A stretch of 64,000 nt of DNA from Pachypanchax playfairii (GCA_006937955.1 SSNP01000040.1:1133622-1197621), one strand, 5' to 3'. Counted from the stretch's first letter, positions 1 through 14,751 are shown. The notes: generated by a model not told the origin, from the sequence alone. A program made the numbers and translations.

Positions 1-1383
1 CTTTTTTATATAATCTGGACTCGCGCTTGAAAAAAAAGACAAGATATTAAAAATGTGAAAAATTTCTTTTCCCTTTCAGTCCTCCGCCAACATATCCCCA
101 TGAGAGAGAAGAGATTTTACACAAAGAGCCCATTATCCTCTATTGACTTCTGTTTTCTGCATTTGGGGGTGAGATAAACCAGTGTTTGTCACATGAAGGC
201 CAATTCACAATGCACACAAGCTGTGGCTGCAGCCTCGTTTTGTGGATGCCTTCAGTTTTATCTCTATCCTCCATTCATGACCTCCATGCATCCTTGAAAA
301 ACACATAAAAATACAAAAAAAGGGATGTTTTGCATTCTTCTGCAGTACCCAGCAGAGCTGTTTCTCAAATCAAACCTCCAAAACATCTTTTGCTTTTGAC
401 AAATATTAGACAAACAGTTTTAGTGTTTTGTGTATATTTAATTTTTTGGCCACCGTCCCATTTTGACTGCCTGATTCAGCATGAGTAATATCAACACTGT
501 TTGCTGGTGATTTCAAGAGTGCGTCTCTGAGATGAAGTCTGCAGCTGAGTCACCACGTAGAGAAGATAATCGTATATGACAGCGCTGCGGGCGACAGCAC
601 AGACAACAAGCATCTCATGAATTGATGCAGCCGAAATACGCAGAGTCATCTCATGTTGAGTCAGCACGCCAATCCCTCAAGGACGGACCAGCATTTGAAT
701 TATAATAACTGAGTGGCTTACACAGACAGCAAGTATACCACAGAGGTGTTTGACTATAACCTCCAATCTGAGTCAAAGACACAGCTCCTAATCTGCATGC
801 TCTTCTTTTCCTTTCACCAGGTGGGTCCGAAACTTTAAATGATACTTGCATCATGCAGACTTGCTGCTTGCAAGTTATGAGAATTTTTCAAACCTGAAAA
901 AAAAAAAATCAAACACCTGAAAATTTGTTCCTTCTTGAGGAGTAAATTTTGAGGTTAAACACAAATTGCTGATCACTCTGATTTAAGCAGAATTCTTGCA
1001 TGCAGCAGAGGCACACATGGCTAAACATCTGGAGGTGGGTTTAACAGGGGCGATTCGGAAAGGCTTAAAATCAGAGTGCAGAGCAGGCAAAAAAAGTGAA
1101 TTATACAATAAGACTGAAATGATGACCTTTGTGTGTGATTGGTGTAGGCCTACAGTAAATAAATATTAAAAAGCTTCAGGATCTTTACAGCCTTGTTTTT
1201 CTGCATGCAGCCTCAGATTTTTTAAATGATTTTTATAACTTTTATTATTGTTAAACAGGAAGTCATATCACTGAACAGCTGTACATTGTTTTCACGTGAT
1301 CTGCGTTCCTTGTGCAGATTATGAAGATGTTTATTATTTAATGTAAATTGATGCATTAATGATCTGGAAGCACCAAACTTGGG
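1..1383. other. Upstream non-coding stretch, nothing recognised
   Basis: AT-rich sequence with short homopolymer runs. No open frame resembles a known protein on either strand and no repeat family was recognised. It is either upstream of wscd2 or part of a still longer 5' intron. Confidence 0.5.
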
Positions 1384-2073
1384 CACACTGCGCGAACGCG
1401 CAAAAGCATCTGAGACTGATTCCTCCCACAGATTACCATTTCCTGTCAGCAGGGGAGTATTCGCCACTTCGGTAATAAGAACGTTCACCTGCCTGTCTCG
1501 GGAAACAGCCCGCTGCACCTCCGTGAGTTCTGCTGTGTCGCTTTAAATACAGCAGGTAGTGCTGTTGGTCCGTGTGGGGGCGCAGGGCGCACGGTGCGGC
1601 GCTGCGCCTCCCTGCAGCGTCAAACACAGTCTGCTCATCGGACGGGCAAGAGAAAAGACAGGTCGACCCGCCGCATGTATCACATCCCAGCTCGGGACTT
1701 GAACATAATACAGGAGTGAGTGTAACGAAGAGGGGGTCTGTGTCAGCGCCCGTAACCACATCCTATTTTGTTCTTTTTCCGGCTGAACGCTAGAAGCGTG
1801 TAGCGGTTTATTTGCGGTACAGTGGCAGATTATTGAACAGCACCGTACGAGCTAATGGGATCGACAGAACTAACCTCAGCTCTCTGCGGATGAACGCAGA
1901 GAAAACACGCTGCTGTTCATGTTTGGCTGAGTTATCGTTGAGAGTTAAACCTCACGCCTGGAGCCTCAGAGATGATGATGAGGAGGTGGATGGCCATGCT
2001 CAGCTGAGTTGTCTCCTCTACAAACTGGAACAACAAACCATCTGCTGATGCTTTATCCGGACTCGTGTTAGAG
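1384..2073 (+). promoter_or_regulatory. Candidate CpG-rich promoter and non-coding first exon of wscd2
   Basis: About 1,384-1,700 is clearly richer in GC and CpG than its surroundings (CGCGAACGCGC near 1,390; a GC-dense block at 1,565-1,625). A TTTAAATA element lies near 1,543. The stretch ends at a strong donor, GAG|GTAAGA, with the intron starting at 2,074; a second donor-like site, GTGAGT, lies near 1,717. The next plausible exon on this strand is the 5'UTR exon at 19,462, so an intron of about 17.4 kb would follow. Only composition and splice consensus support this; transcript data would decide. Confidence 0.33.
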
Positions 2074-5000
2074 GTAAGATAAAGACTTCCCCTCTTGCAT
2101 TTTTTTCCCAATTTGTTTAGAAACAGGAACAGGGATTTTCACTGCAGCAGCTCTCACACAGTAAGTCCTGTGAAACTGAGCTTCTGTGGTTTCATTTGTG
2201 CTGCAGAGGATCATGAACAAGTGGTTAGAACGCCTAATCTAGACCAGAGTTCTATTAAAGAGATCTCTTTAATGTAACTTAAAGATTTTTTAAGGGAATT
2301 CCTTCCTTGGAGTCACAAACATTTTGTTTATATGCAAAGACATACAGAACCTGTCACTTGTTACAGGTCAAGTGTTTTTAATAAATGCTGTTTGAGAGAC
2401 ACTCTGATGTGAAGAGTTTATTTCTGCATCAGACCACAATGTGGTTTATTAATGGCTGTCTAGGTGGAAGGTGCATCTTTAAACTTGCAGCAGTTCTTCT
2501 TCTGTTTGTAATGGAGTTCATTTCATCGTCACATTCACTGGCCTGTGAAGAGGCATTAACCTGGTGCATGCTCAGTGGTCCATATAACAGCAAGCCCCCT
2601 TATCGTTTTCTCCAACTGCGAAGATACTGGAATTTGATTAGAGCCCTCCTGCTAATTTTTAACCAGAGCTGTGACTTAGACTCAAAAAACATGCAGAATT
2701 GAACTTGTCACTAGTCTGTTATTTAGTCAAGAGGATACTTTGGAGTTTTTCACCAGATTGGTGCATTTGCAGGATCAGTTGTTGATGGAAATTCATTGAC
2801 TTTGATCTCCAAGAGCATTTTGTGTTATAAAAAGGAGTGTAAGCTGTGTTTTGTATTATGGCATATTTCATGCATTGTGTAGCTGATAAACCATTATTAT
2901 GGTGTCTTATGATGAGATCGCTCTTCTCTTTTCAGGGATTGTATTAAAAAGAAACTGCATCGGAGTATAAAATCATTTTTCATTAAGTAAAAAGCTGTTG
3001 AATCATAGAAGCCCTTTTTTCTCCCAACAAAACATATTTTTATTGTTTAAGATGACCTCGATGTTGTAGATCACTAAAATGAACCAAATGTTCATTGGGG
3101 AGAGTTGAAGAGGCCTTTGTAGTTGTTGAGATTGATCACAATGCACTTCAATCGGTTGATGAACGGTAATTGTTCATGTTGCTGCACTTTCAGCACTCGT
3201 CATGACAGTGAATAAAAGGCATAGAGCGTGACGGAGCTCATGTTATTGCACTGGAACATGACCCACAGATCAGATCAGGCTGAATCAATGAAGATAAATG
3301 TTAAAAAAAAAAACAGCACTCCTTTCTTCTAATCCGAGACAAAGCTATTATTAGGCCTATTAGCGTTTAAGCTTTGCAGAAAAACATTGTGGAGGCTGGT
3401 TTTATAGAAAAAAAAATTATATAGATGTTATTGTTGCTAACAGCCGCCGTGATGTCCCGAGAGCTCACTTCACCCTCAGGCAGCGAGGAACAGACGTCAG
3501 GGAAATATGCCAGCAGCTACAAATCTTATTTGTACACTTGTTACACCGAGTATGCCGTTCCCACCACTGATGCTGATGTAGAGAATAATCAGGGTCAAAG
3601 TCACAGCATTTTGTATCCTCAGGAGCCCCTCTGGCATTTAAAAGGATTCCTCAGTGACTCTTCAGTAAAAATTAAATCCTGGAAGGAACCAGGATTTCTG
3701 TAATTTTCTGATGTGGCTGCAGAGGAGAAACCTGAACAGCGGCTCAGATATGGAGCCTTTTATGTGTTGAAGGGGTGGTCGGCTGTGAAGTGAGAAGGCT
3801 GTGAATTGCTTCAGAGCTTATTTCTACATCCTTTTGGCCAGCCTCTCACTCAGGGACGTGCCGTGGATCGCATCCAATGGCCGTGAGCTTTGATGATCAC
3901 CAGGGGGAACGGACAGGAATTACAGTTTACGTGCTTTTGTTGGCCATTCCTGTGAAATGATGGCAGTGCAGTGCAAAGCTGTGCTCTGATTCCTGACATA
4001 TCACCACCTAGAAAAAACTTCAAGATCCTTATTAGGGCATTTACAAAAATAGCATTAAATGCTCTGATGTCTTTGCCAAAGTCACCCTGAAAGTTTCAGA
4101 CTGTTTGTTTCTGTCTAGTGGTCAAAAGCAAAACTTCTGCAATAACTTGATTCCTCTTTCTTTTCTTTTCTTTAGAAATATAGTCAAAGATTTTTCAGAA
4201 ACACAAAATAGTTGCATAGGACCAAGGAGGTCATCAGTCATGCCTTATGTTCACCCTGGTCAGATTTTCAGCTTAAAATCGGATTATTCTGAACATCAGA
4301 CCTATGAGTGCATAGACAGGTGGTAGGAAACACCAGCAGCCAGACATCAGACAAATCTCGGGTACTCCATAACCTCAAATCTGTAACTATCGTCTGGGAA
4401 TATGTTTGGCTTTTTTAATTTGTTTTTGGATTTTTTTGTGTTTCTTGTTACCACAGAAACTACAATGAAACTAACAAAATATAAAAAACAACAGGCGACT
4501 AAACATTTAAAATGAAATCGAATTCCCCCTTTTTAGTTTTAGACAGAATCCTTCATATTCCAGGAGGTAAATTTCATTTAAAAGCTTATTAGATTTTTAA
4601 GTCAAACCTGCAGTTTGAGCTTCTCTCTCAGACAGACACCCTGCTGAGGACATGTTTAATCCAACCAGTGCTAATGTAAGGTGTCTGGGTTAAACTACTT
4701 ATATTGTCTATGTGTTTTTTTTTTTTTTTTCATTTGCGATATAAAACAAAACCAGTAGTCGACAAATAAAATATTAGTTATTATCTTCATTGTGTTCCTG
4801 TCAAAAACATCTCTCCTACTATATCTGTTAATTTAATTAATCTGCTGCCTTTATATTTTAAGAGTTTCTTAATTAACATCATTTTGGGCATAAAAATCCC
4901 CCAACATTTAGTTTTATCAGTGGGTTGGTCAGAATCCCAGCTGTGGTCTCAGCTCTGGTCCCAAACTGTTTACCCTCTGCACCATCAAACAGCCTCTCAT

Positions 5001-8000
5001 CTATCAGGATATCTGTCTCTAACTTCTCGGAGGAGAATCGCAGCTTCACGTTGTGCAGGAGATGTGGAGAAAAGCAACAGGAAATAAAAAAAGACGCGCA
5101 GCAGAGTAAATCGAGCCGGAGGAAACAAGAGAATATAAAAGAGTGATTTTCTGGTGTCCGTGGTTGACCTTGAGGCGGTGCCAGTCAGCGAGATTAACAC
5201 ATCACCTCTGTAATTGCTCACCTGGAGTAGCAGACCCCCCTTGTTCTTTCTTCAACTTGATCCCAGCTTCACAAAAAGGCCTTTGTGGCGGTTAAACTGA
5301 TGGGCTCTGTTTTCTGTACCTGCTGTACCAACAGAGGTCCAACCTGGGAACAGCAAAGCCTTTAAATAGTGAAAAATTTGTTTCCCAGCTCTCGAAAGGC
5401 AAAAAAAAATCTGAATGACTGTTTTTGTTTTTGTTATTTCGGGGGGATTTGACGTTAAACTAAAGCCCCATTTAAAAATCGAAATGAATGCAACATTAAA
5501 GTTCTTTATAAACTATAAGAAATGTCATTTTCCAATGAGAGGTGGCGTGGAAGATAATGAAATGAAGGGAAAAGGATGGGAGCTCTTTTAGAGCATTATT
5601 AGCGTGTTTAAGAAGATATTAGAGCGATATTAGCGACAGCTTAGTGATGTTTTCTCAGCTTCGAGAGCATCACCTCAGACCGTGTTAGTCAATCTGTGAA
5701 AACACATGCAGACTGCGCAGTGAAGAATTAAATAGGTTTTAGGAATTTCCAAAGAATGTCAGGAGATTCTGATGAGCTCTGTGCTAACAATGCCACTGTA
5801 CAGAAGCAGGAGCCCCCCCTCTGTGATGAAGAATGTGACGAAGTGGAGCCCCCTCTGGGTCTGTCAGCCTGTGCAGTCAGTTTCAGCTGCAGAGTCAGAT
5901 CTCCTTTCAGGGTTCTGGGCTCTAATTGGGTTGTCACACTTGCTTGGGAAATTTGTCAGGTTGCTGTGAAATGAAGCACTCTGCCAAATCAAGATGTGCA
6001 TCATTATGTTTCCATCTACTGCAGGAATAATAGCATACTAAAGTTTTTAAGTGGATAAACTACTTTTACCTATTTTGTGTAGGGAAATTGTCATTAAAGG
6101 GTAAATACTAGTACTTCCTAATGATAGTTTTCGGCACGGTAATTGCATCCATTGGGATTTCATGTGAAAGCTGTGCAGCAGTAAACCAGGCGGCGTTTAT
6201 TCATACACGCCTAAAATAGGAGCTTATTATTCTTACGCTCAGACTTACATGTTGCTCAATTAAATTTTCTGCTGCAGCAGCCAGGATGAGCGCTGAAGTT
6301 TATCCCCCCTTATCAGCTACTTTTCTGAATCCTGCAGCAAGCAGAGCGCTAAGACGAGCTCCTCCTCAGCCTTAATGCTCTCCATCTGTCAGTAAAATGG
6401 TCGCGATGTTAGAAACTATCAGGTGCTGCGCCTGGTCAGCCACAAGCTCATTGCCGTGCCACATCAACCTTCATCACCGCCACTTTCTCTGTGTTTTATA
6501 GTCACCATATTCTAGTTGCTGAGAAACAGGATGAATCAGCACAAGCTCCCCACTCAGCATTTCGCTGAGTCATGGTTCAGCCTTTCTTCTGAGTCCACCA
6601 GACGTTTAAACCTGCTCTGGATCAGAGCTTTGTGGTGTAAAACCTCCACCTGCTCGGGGTTTCCAACTTTATTAGATCCTCCGCAGAAATGTTCAATAAA
6701 ATTTGAACAGCAACACAACTTAGATAAGATGCAAAATAGTTATATAAATTTTAAAAAGTTTAAATTTCTCTGTTTGAGTAAATCTAATGAACTATAATCT
6801 GAGTTGGACCTCTTTTTAAAAATGACTGGCGACGTTATTTACCTTTTTTCTTTTACTAAATTGACTGAACGAACCTAAAAACGATCAAGTGACTAAAAGA
6901 CTTGTAAACTAAAGCTGTCTCACATCTTCCAGTTAGAAAAGGAATTTTTACATCAGTTTTACTTAGATTTTTTTTAAGAAGTCAAACAAAAGATTTTGTT
7001 TTTGTCACTTGAAATCTGTCGCAAAGCTGCCAAATCTTATAAATTCTCAGCAACAGAAAATTCTCAGACGATAAATGATTGCTGGAAGGAGCCGCTGGGA
7101 TGTTTCCCATTTTGCTTCCCAGCTGATTTGGATCCTTGAGTTTGTCTTTTTAATCATTTTGGTTTTTCTGGAGCCAGAAATAAACATTTTCGGGAAAAGA
7201 AAAAAAAAGGGGAGCTAAAGTATAAAAAATAAGCGTTTTTTAGGATGATTATATATTATATTGTGAAATATTTTTACCAGCATCATGATCTGTTAAATTT
7301 CTCGTCTTTAGTGTTTCATTGAGGAAGTTCAATATTGAACAGAGATTGTCGAAACAAATCTGCATCATTTTACCATTTAAAAAGCTGCAATAAGTTAAAA
7401 CTCTTTTTCCATTTTGTTGTTTTATGCAACCTTTAACATAATTAGATCATGTTGTCATGGCAACTCTGCCTGGGTGAAGTGTTTGCCCCCTCGTTGCTGC
7501 TGACAGATAAATTTTACATCTATTTAAACAGACAGTACGTGAATGCTGCTGAATTAACATTTTCATAAAGAATATTACCTCGATAGAACAGAAGCAGCTA
7601 AAGTTCCATCTTCTTACCTCCACTGAATTCTGCCTGCAGCCCGTTTTCATTTGAATTTGTTTTTATTTTTTACAGCTTGTATAAAATAAGAACTAAGATC
7701 TTTTTCTATATTAATAACTCGTGAAGCAACCCCACAGACATCTGTATGAAATATTTTCTTTGTAAAAGATGAATTTCATTTAAGTTTCAGAGGAAGAAAT
7801 TTGAAAACTAAGCGCCTAAAAATCAAAGAAATGACTAAAGAAATACAGCAATGTGTTAGCAGTGCAAGTATCCTTTAAAGAAAATGATGATAATTCTCAC
7901 TTTCATCTCGCTGATATTTCAGAGATTTCTTTTTCTGTATCTTTCACACACACACGGCCGTCCTCTTTCTTCCTTTAGCGTTGGAGGTGTTATTCCATGT

Positions 8001-8634
8001 TGCATCAGAGCAACAGTGAAGCTCCACTCTATGTGCTTGTCATATTTTATTCATCTCAGGAGAGGCTGCAGCACTGAGCCGCTCTCATTCCTGCAAGCCA
8101 AAAGCAGGCAGCTGTCAGAGAGCCCGAATCCCAAGGTACGTTGCCCATTTCTGCTTCTGCAGACAAACACCACACACGCACAGACATTGCAAACCACATA
8201 ACGCAGGGCTTTCCTGTGTGCACATGAAGGTCATGTAACCTTCCCATTACTGGAGACTTTTTCTCAATTTCCTTTACAATTTGGTACATGTAGTAATTTT
8301 AGACAAATTGAGAGAAAATAGCAGGAAAGAATGAGATTTTTAAAGGAGCAACTGGGCTCTTTGGCTCAAATTAAACTGTAAATCTTTTCACCAGAGTTGT
8401 GCTTCAAAACTGAGAATGAGGGAGATCTGAGAGTGCAGCCTAGTTGGAAGTGATGAAGACAAACGGGGAAGAGGTCCTGAGATGAAGGCTGGTGATGTGG
8501 AAATACTACATATAAAAAAATGTTGCTAGTTTATACAGATAGTATAGTTAAAATGAAATAAATACATAAAAAGAACCTGCAAGGTACAATTTCTAAAAAC
8601 ACACTTTTTTTTCCAAAAAGAGAGACAAAGATCT

Positions 8635-8654
8635 CATCATCATCATCATCATCT
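8635..8654. repeat. (ATC)n microsatellite
   Basis: Uninterrupted trinucleotide run of about six to seven units. Confidence 0.8.
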
Positions 8655-9810
8655 GAATATTTGAAAACATCAAGTGCTTCAACACTTTAAAGTTTGATAC
8701 GTAAATAAATAGAACATGTTAAATTATTAAATAATTTGTTAGATAATAATTTTATAGTAATATATTGTATTTTCTAAAACTAGCACTTGCCATATGTAGT
8801 ACTAGATCATTTACCTTAGGGCAAAAGACATGTACAGTATAGGATTTTTGTTGAAAGTAATAATCTTGTTGAAGAAGTAGAACTTTTAGAAATAAGCATA
8901 TCAAATAAAATACATTTTGCATTCATAGTATTATATTTGTACATTACAGTTTGTCTCAAACCCTCCTGACTTTTTCTAGACTTCAGATAGATGTGAAATG
9001 AACAAAGATGTGTTCATTATGTGGTTTAACATAAAAGTATGTGCAGTTATGAGCATCAACACATAAAACGATGATGATGTAGCTGCAGTAGGAGAGGTAT
9101 AAATACCACCGAGGTCACCGAGGATAAAGACAAGCATGCACAACATCACATTTTTCAGTGCAGAATAAACACGCTCAGTCATTGTTTGGGTATTTGATGA
9201 TGGGGTTGACGACGAGGACAGAATGATGCCACCAACTTGTTTACCACTTGTGAAACCAAGACGCATGAGCAACAAAAGCCTCAAACGATGTTCACACTTA
9301 TTGGGAAAGAAATGTTGACAGCAGGCCTGTGGTGCTTCTCGACCTTTGCAGACAGATTTGCGTCATGCAAATAGGGTTGGTCACACATTTTGCAATGCCT
9401 GCATGCAGAGAACCCTGTAACACATAAACATGGTTAAATGAAAGTATTCAGATTGCTGCACCCAACACGATCTCCTGCTTGTTTCTGCACACCACAAAGC
9501 TCCTCGGGAACCAAGTCTCTCAACGCAACGACACTCTCAATCAGAAGAACTGACGACTGCGTTCCTGCTGACCTTTCAATCACTTTTTAAAGGTAAAAAG
9601 GAGTCACACACAAAATCAGCCCATGAACGGAATAATTCAGCTGATATTTTGTGGGAAAAAAAAAAAATCTTTCTTCTACTTTCCTCCAACCTGCCTCATA
9701 TTTCATCACTTCAGTTTGACAGAAACAGCTCAAGCAGCATAACTGTCAAATACTTGAGATTCTGCTGTGGGTTATATGTGTAGGTGGTTAAAGCAAAACA
9801 GACGGCATAC

Positions 9811-9838
9811 TAAGAGAGAAAGAGAGAGAGAGAGAGAA
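9811..9838. repeat. (AG)n microsatellite
   Basis: Dinucleotide run with one AAAG interruption. Confidence 0.8.
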
Positions 9839-11889
9839 AGTTTTTTCCTGTGGAAAAAAATGTTAGATTCATGTCATGGCTCAAAACACGTGTTTTTACT
9901 GCTCTAGATTTGGCTGTTTTTAGGTGCGGTGCAGAAAACAAACCATGAAGTTGATATCTTCAGAGATATCAATCATTTGTCACTGCCAGTATAGAATAGG
10001 TGCATAGTTATAAATCAATACAACTAATAAAACTCTAACACAAGCATAGATAGGTTAAAATGAATAATATGTATCTAAATAACATTTCAATTCAAATGTA
10101 TTAGCTTCTTTCTGGGGGTTTTTTGTTTTTTATTTTCTGCAGGTGTTTGTAGGTTGAAAATTTTCACAGAAAATATAAGACACATATGACTAAGTTTAAC
10201 TTTAACATATTAAATGGTATGTTTCCTTTTTATTTAGGTCAGAAATAAGAGATATACTTTCTAGTAAAAAATTGCAATGATTTATAATACATGAACACAT
10301 TGTAATTACATTTTATGTCAATCTTGATGTGCTTCCTTAAAATCAAGGGAGAGATGGTTGTTCTATAAACTAGAACAGAAACCTTCACAGTATCAAATAA
10401 AAAAAAAGTTTTTGTTTTGCTGAACTGTGTGAAGGTTTGGTCACAATGACATGTACTAACCTGGGAATGCGCTACTAACAATTTTTGGACAGTTTCTTAA
10501 GGGTTCCTTAATGCAGCCTTACAGCAACCCTTTAAGAATCAGGTGCTCATGGCTGTTCAGAAGTTTGTAACCAAGTCGATGGTCTGCTTCAAGGTTTACC
10601 ACAAACGCACCATGCAATGGGGGCTGTCTGCACACCTTACAACAAATTTATTACATCGTTATCAGTTGCCTGGAGTAAGGTTCCAATGCACCTGTATGGA
10701 GAAACTAAGAACTCTGCTGCCGCCTCATTCCCAAGAATTCATCAAGTTATTGATGCTGCAGCCGTAACAACTACATGTAGGAACCATTGCCCGCCTCCAC
10801 GTTCACAAACTCCAGATGTCATAGGAAATGGGAAATTCATACTAACAATGCATTTGCATGGGTTATTGCAACCACAGCTTTAGCTGAGATGTGTTTCAAA
10901 GCTCTTGACAGTGGAATGATTTTTTTTTTCTGAATTCAGTTCTTCGCTGAAACAATGTGGTGGCTTCTCACAGGAAAGTGTTTTCAAAGAACATAATATG
11001 AAGTGAGATTCAGTAAATAACTATCAATTTAAACATAATCATGTATGCAGAGCTTTGGATTTGCTCTTTAATAGCTGATATTTTTTTTAAATGTAATTCT
11101 TGTTTGGTTCATCAAGGCTTGTGTTTCTTAGAAAACATATATTGTCTCTTAGTTTTTCTCTTGCTGTAGGAGGTTTAAGTGAAGAGATGGTGAACAACAC
11201 AGCTGGAGGGTGCTTGTTGAAGGACACTTGAGCAAAGTGGGCGCTCGTTGACACAGGAGCGTGAATCCACGTCGTGCAGTGGAGAGTCTTTATTCTCTCT
11301 GATCTGAACCTCCAACTGCTCCAGTTTGTTTTTCTGTTCTTGCTCAACCCAACAATTCATGAGAAGTTGAGCAATAAACAAGGAGAGGTGTGTTCATATT
11401 CCTCTGTGAGCAAGTGTTCCAACAACACTCTTAAATGAATGATGATTGATAGAATTTGGATATTCTTGTTCATTTCCAGCATTCTCATTCCAAGAGAAAC
11501 TGCTGTTGGTTTGTCAGTGTCGATGCTTCTGCTGCAAACAGGATTTAGTGGGTCGTGAGTTTCAGGGATGGAGGTCTTGCTACGTTTGTTTGAGAAATTA
11601 TGTTGTGAGTCCAACCTCATGATTGAATTTTCTTTGATCAACATCAGAGACAGATGTTGCACCTTCTATAAGTTTCATTTGAAACAACCGTGTTCAGACT
11701 GTATTTTATTAAAATTATGTGCCAAAAACTAAATGCATAGAGTTGAGAACATGTTCTCCCTTATCAGGGATTTTAGTTTTTAACAATGTTAAACCTGCTT
11801 TCTGAAAAAAGAGGAGCAAACACTGGAGACACTCTGATGTCTAACAAATAATACATTTTATAATTTCCTATATATTGAAAATATCTCAC

Positions 11890-12500
11890 TGCAGTTGCTA
11901 TAATGTTAAGTGATGCAGCTGGTCAGGATGCTCTCAGTAGTGCCTGAGTAAAAAGTGGTGAAGATGGGGGAGGATTATCACATGTTTCAGTCTCATGAGA
12001 ACGTGCATCCTCTGCACTTCCTTGGGTAGGTGTGTGGTATTTACAGACCAGTGAGGAAGACACTCAAAAAGCTGTTGACCCTCACTGCACGGCTGTTGCT
12101 AAAGTGCAACGCAGAACGCACCACCTGTTTTCTAAAATCCACAATCAGCTCTTCAGTTTTGTGCGTTTGTGCCATCTCATTAGGTTTTCAACCTCAGATC
12201 TGTTAAATATTTCATCCTGAGTCCCACCACTTTTCTTTCATCCACTAACTTTATAAAATGGTTTAGTGCTGAATTTGGCAGCACAATCATGTGTCAACAA
12301 AGTCAAAAAAAACAAAAGACCGATAACACATCCCTGAGGAACTCCTGTGCTCAGTATGATGACGGGTGATGATGTTCTACTATCATGTTGTCTTCCTAAT
12401 AGGAAGTCCATGGGATGAAGCTTTAGTCTAAACAGAAATAACTTCACTAAAGGCTTCAGTGGGAGGATTTTATTAAAGATTGGTGAGATGTCAATCAAAA
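11890..12500 (-). mobile_element. Degenerate non-LTR (LINE) reverse-transcriptase fragment
   Basis: The reverse strand of 12,238-12,498 encodes the block STGVPQGCV followed by LLF, LLTHDC and AAKF, which matches the reverse-transcriptase region of fish LINEs (the PQG motif before the catalytic box). Just upstream on that strand is a fragment resembling the D-x-S-x-x-F-N segment (IDISPIFNKI). The + strand at 11,905-12,210 continues the same element downstream of the catalytic region, including the part resembling the AKKAQQR and TTFYRGTIES segments, but is broken by frameshifts and deletions. The FADD catalytic box is missing because of an internal deletion near 12,210-12,240. This is a dead fossil; the LINE clade is not assigned with certainty. 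Confidence 0.72.
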
Positions 12501-14751
12501 GAAGCTTAGCTGTTCTTTTTCTTTCTCTTCATGGCAAATTGCTGTAAGCCATTCAACTTGATGAGATGCAACGCAGCTTCCTTTGATGTGCTACTGTTCA
12601 CATCTACATGCAAGTTTTGCTCATCAAAATGTCTTTTGAAAAAGTCTTTTATGTGACCTTATCCTGACGTGACTTTTCAAGTGTTTTCACCCACTTTAAA
12701 GTCAGAGTAGTAGTCTGGATCTGCCTTCGAGCTTACTGCTAAATGTTCTAACACAGAAACCACCTCCAATATCCCCAGTTTAGCCTTTGATTTTCTCTGG
12801 TTAGTGCTCTGGATAAAAATGTGAGGAACTCTCTGTTTTGGTTCTCAATTTCTGGACTGAGAATAAAGCTCATTCTGTCATTAGTAACTTTAATGCCATC
12901 AAATCTGTCTCAGGTTTAATACACCATCCATTTAATAGTAATTATTTTCAGTCTCTGGAAGCAGTTTTTTCTTACACAATGTAACAGTTTCAAAATTTGC
13001 AGATAGTTTACCTTTGGCAGTGATTACATATTACCAGATGAAGCTCATAAATTGAAACCAGATTAACATAAATATTTTGCATTATTATTACTGACACTAA
13101 ATACAATTGAATGCCCAGTCCTAAGTGCTGCTGAGGGCACTTTCTTGGGGAAACCTGTGTTTTATTCACTATACAACATGGAAAAAGTGCCACGCTTACA
13201 GTTAATGATTAACTGTTCTTTTGCGGTATGCAGTCAAAACGTTCACTGTGCTTTTAGATTAATTGTTTGCTGTTAAAAATTGCTAAAATTTCCTTACAGC
13301 GTTTTCTATTTCCTCCATCACCGCTTCCCTCGCCTTCCTCACAAATTAAACATTCGGCGAAACCCTCTCCAATCCCCTCTTAAGTCCATTCAAGCAGAAA
13401 AGGCTGAGATTCTCAGCAGAATGGAGCTGAGAGAATTCACTTTTAATTAAAGCAGCCAGGAGAAGTGTGGAAAAAAGCTCTTTTCCTTTATGAAAAAAAC
13501 AACTGCAGATACTCTGAAAGAGGCTGAATGAAGAGGTTTGTTAAGGTTTGATAGAAGAAGACATCATGATCTCCCTTTGACAGCACCTCCCTGCTGCAGC
13601 ATAATTACAACTTTTATGATGCCATTAGAGAGGACCAGTTGAAGTGATTGTTTCTCAAATGTCCATCTATGTGGCCAAATGGGATCTGGAAACATGCTGC
13701 AAGAGTCTCCTGTGTTTCTCTGCTGATGCATCTTTAATGTCTTTCTGCAGGCACCAACAAACATGTCATTAAAATAATCTATTCTTTCTAACAGATTTAC
13801 AGAAAATCCAGATAATTTGTGCAGTTCTTGTCTTCTTCTGCAGCCTAATTGAACTGCTGCTTTGTGCCAACTTTCATAATGGCACAATTAATCTCCTGCC
13901 TTCATTTTCTTTTTGACTCTTATTTGCGTATCTGAGCACACTGATGGAAATGTTAATAATCACCAGTCTCTCAGTTACAACGATCCAGCTCGAAACCACT
14001 GTGCAAAAGTCGAAGAGGAGGATTACATTATTTTTAGACCTTTTAATTTACTTCTTTTTTTCTGAGGAAAAAAAGGTCACCACTGAGCTTAATAGACCAT
14101 TCAGAATTATCAGGATTACAATGAGTTTTTTCCCCACCATGCTGTGCCTGATTTTTAAAGCATTACAGCATGTGCTTTAAAAACTCACTCTGCTATTGGT
14201 TGATTTTAACCTTCCGGTGCCAAATGAAATGATAATGGAAGACGAGGATTTTCAGCAGATGGTACATAACACTCTCTTCTGAGCATTCCTGTTTTAAAAT
14301 ATTCAGGGACAAAAAACCTTTAGTGGAAGAAATACAGATACTCTTGACAATTTAAATGTTGGGTATTATAATCTGGAACATTCTCAGAGAAAAGTTAGTT
14401 TACTGTGGAGTGAATCTGCAATGAGTGATATAGCTTCTATCCAAAAGCATCACTTAAATAATGAATTGGCTGCCTTTATCTACCACTTTTCTTCTGCTTT
14501 TTTTTGACCACTCAAAGCACTTTACAAGCAATTTCAAGTATATACATTTTTTTTAGCCAATCATGTGCTTTTCTCTCTGTCACAGATACACAGATAAAAA
14601 CATTTTTGTCTGTGTGGGATGCATTGTTTTTTTTCACAGACACCAACGACCCTTTTACTGGTAAATAACTGCTCCATGTACTGAGTCAGATTCGCTCCTT
14701 ACTGCATCTCAGATGCACAAATCCTACGTTTAACCCCATCATGTATTCTAC
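12501..14751. other. Non-coding stretch, nothing recognised
   Basis: No coding exon, RNA gene or repeat family recognised on either strand. Confidence 0.45.

Larger units (their letters stand above)
2074..11889. other. Long non-coding stretch (presumed wscd2 5' intron, first part)
   Basis: No coding exon recognised. Small simple repeats occur: ATC near 8,635-8,654 and AG near 9,811-9,838. Open frames of 60-105 codons (for example 2,385-2,702) show no family resemblance and are at chance level for AT-rich DNA. Some blocks, such as 6,170-6,490, are less AT-rich and could be conserved non-coding elements, but one sequence alone cannot show that. Confidence 0.45.

Noticed and set aside
2385..2702. 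105-codon frame with a hydrophobic segment
   Set aside because: No promoter, no family match and no cleavage-type signal at its N-terminus; at chance level for this composition.
10543..10883. Two overlapping forward frames of 74 and 88 codons, considered as a decayed gene
   Set aside because: No recognisable protein or transposon motif and no splice context.
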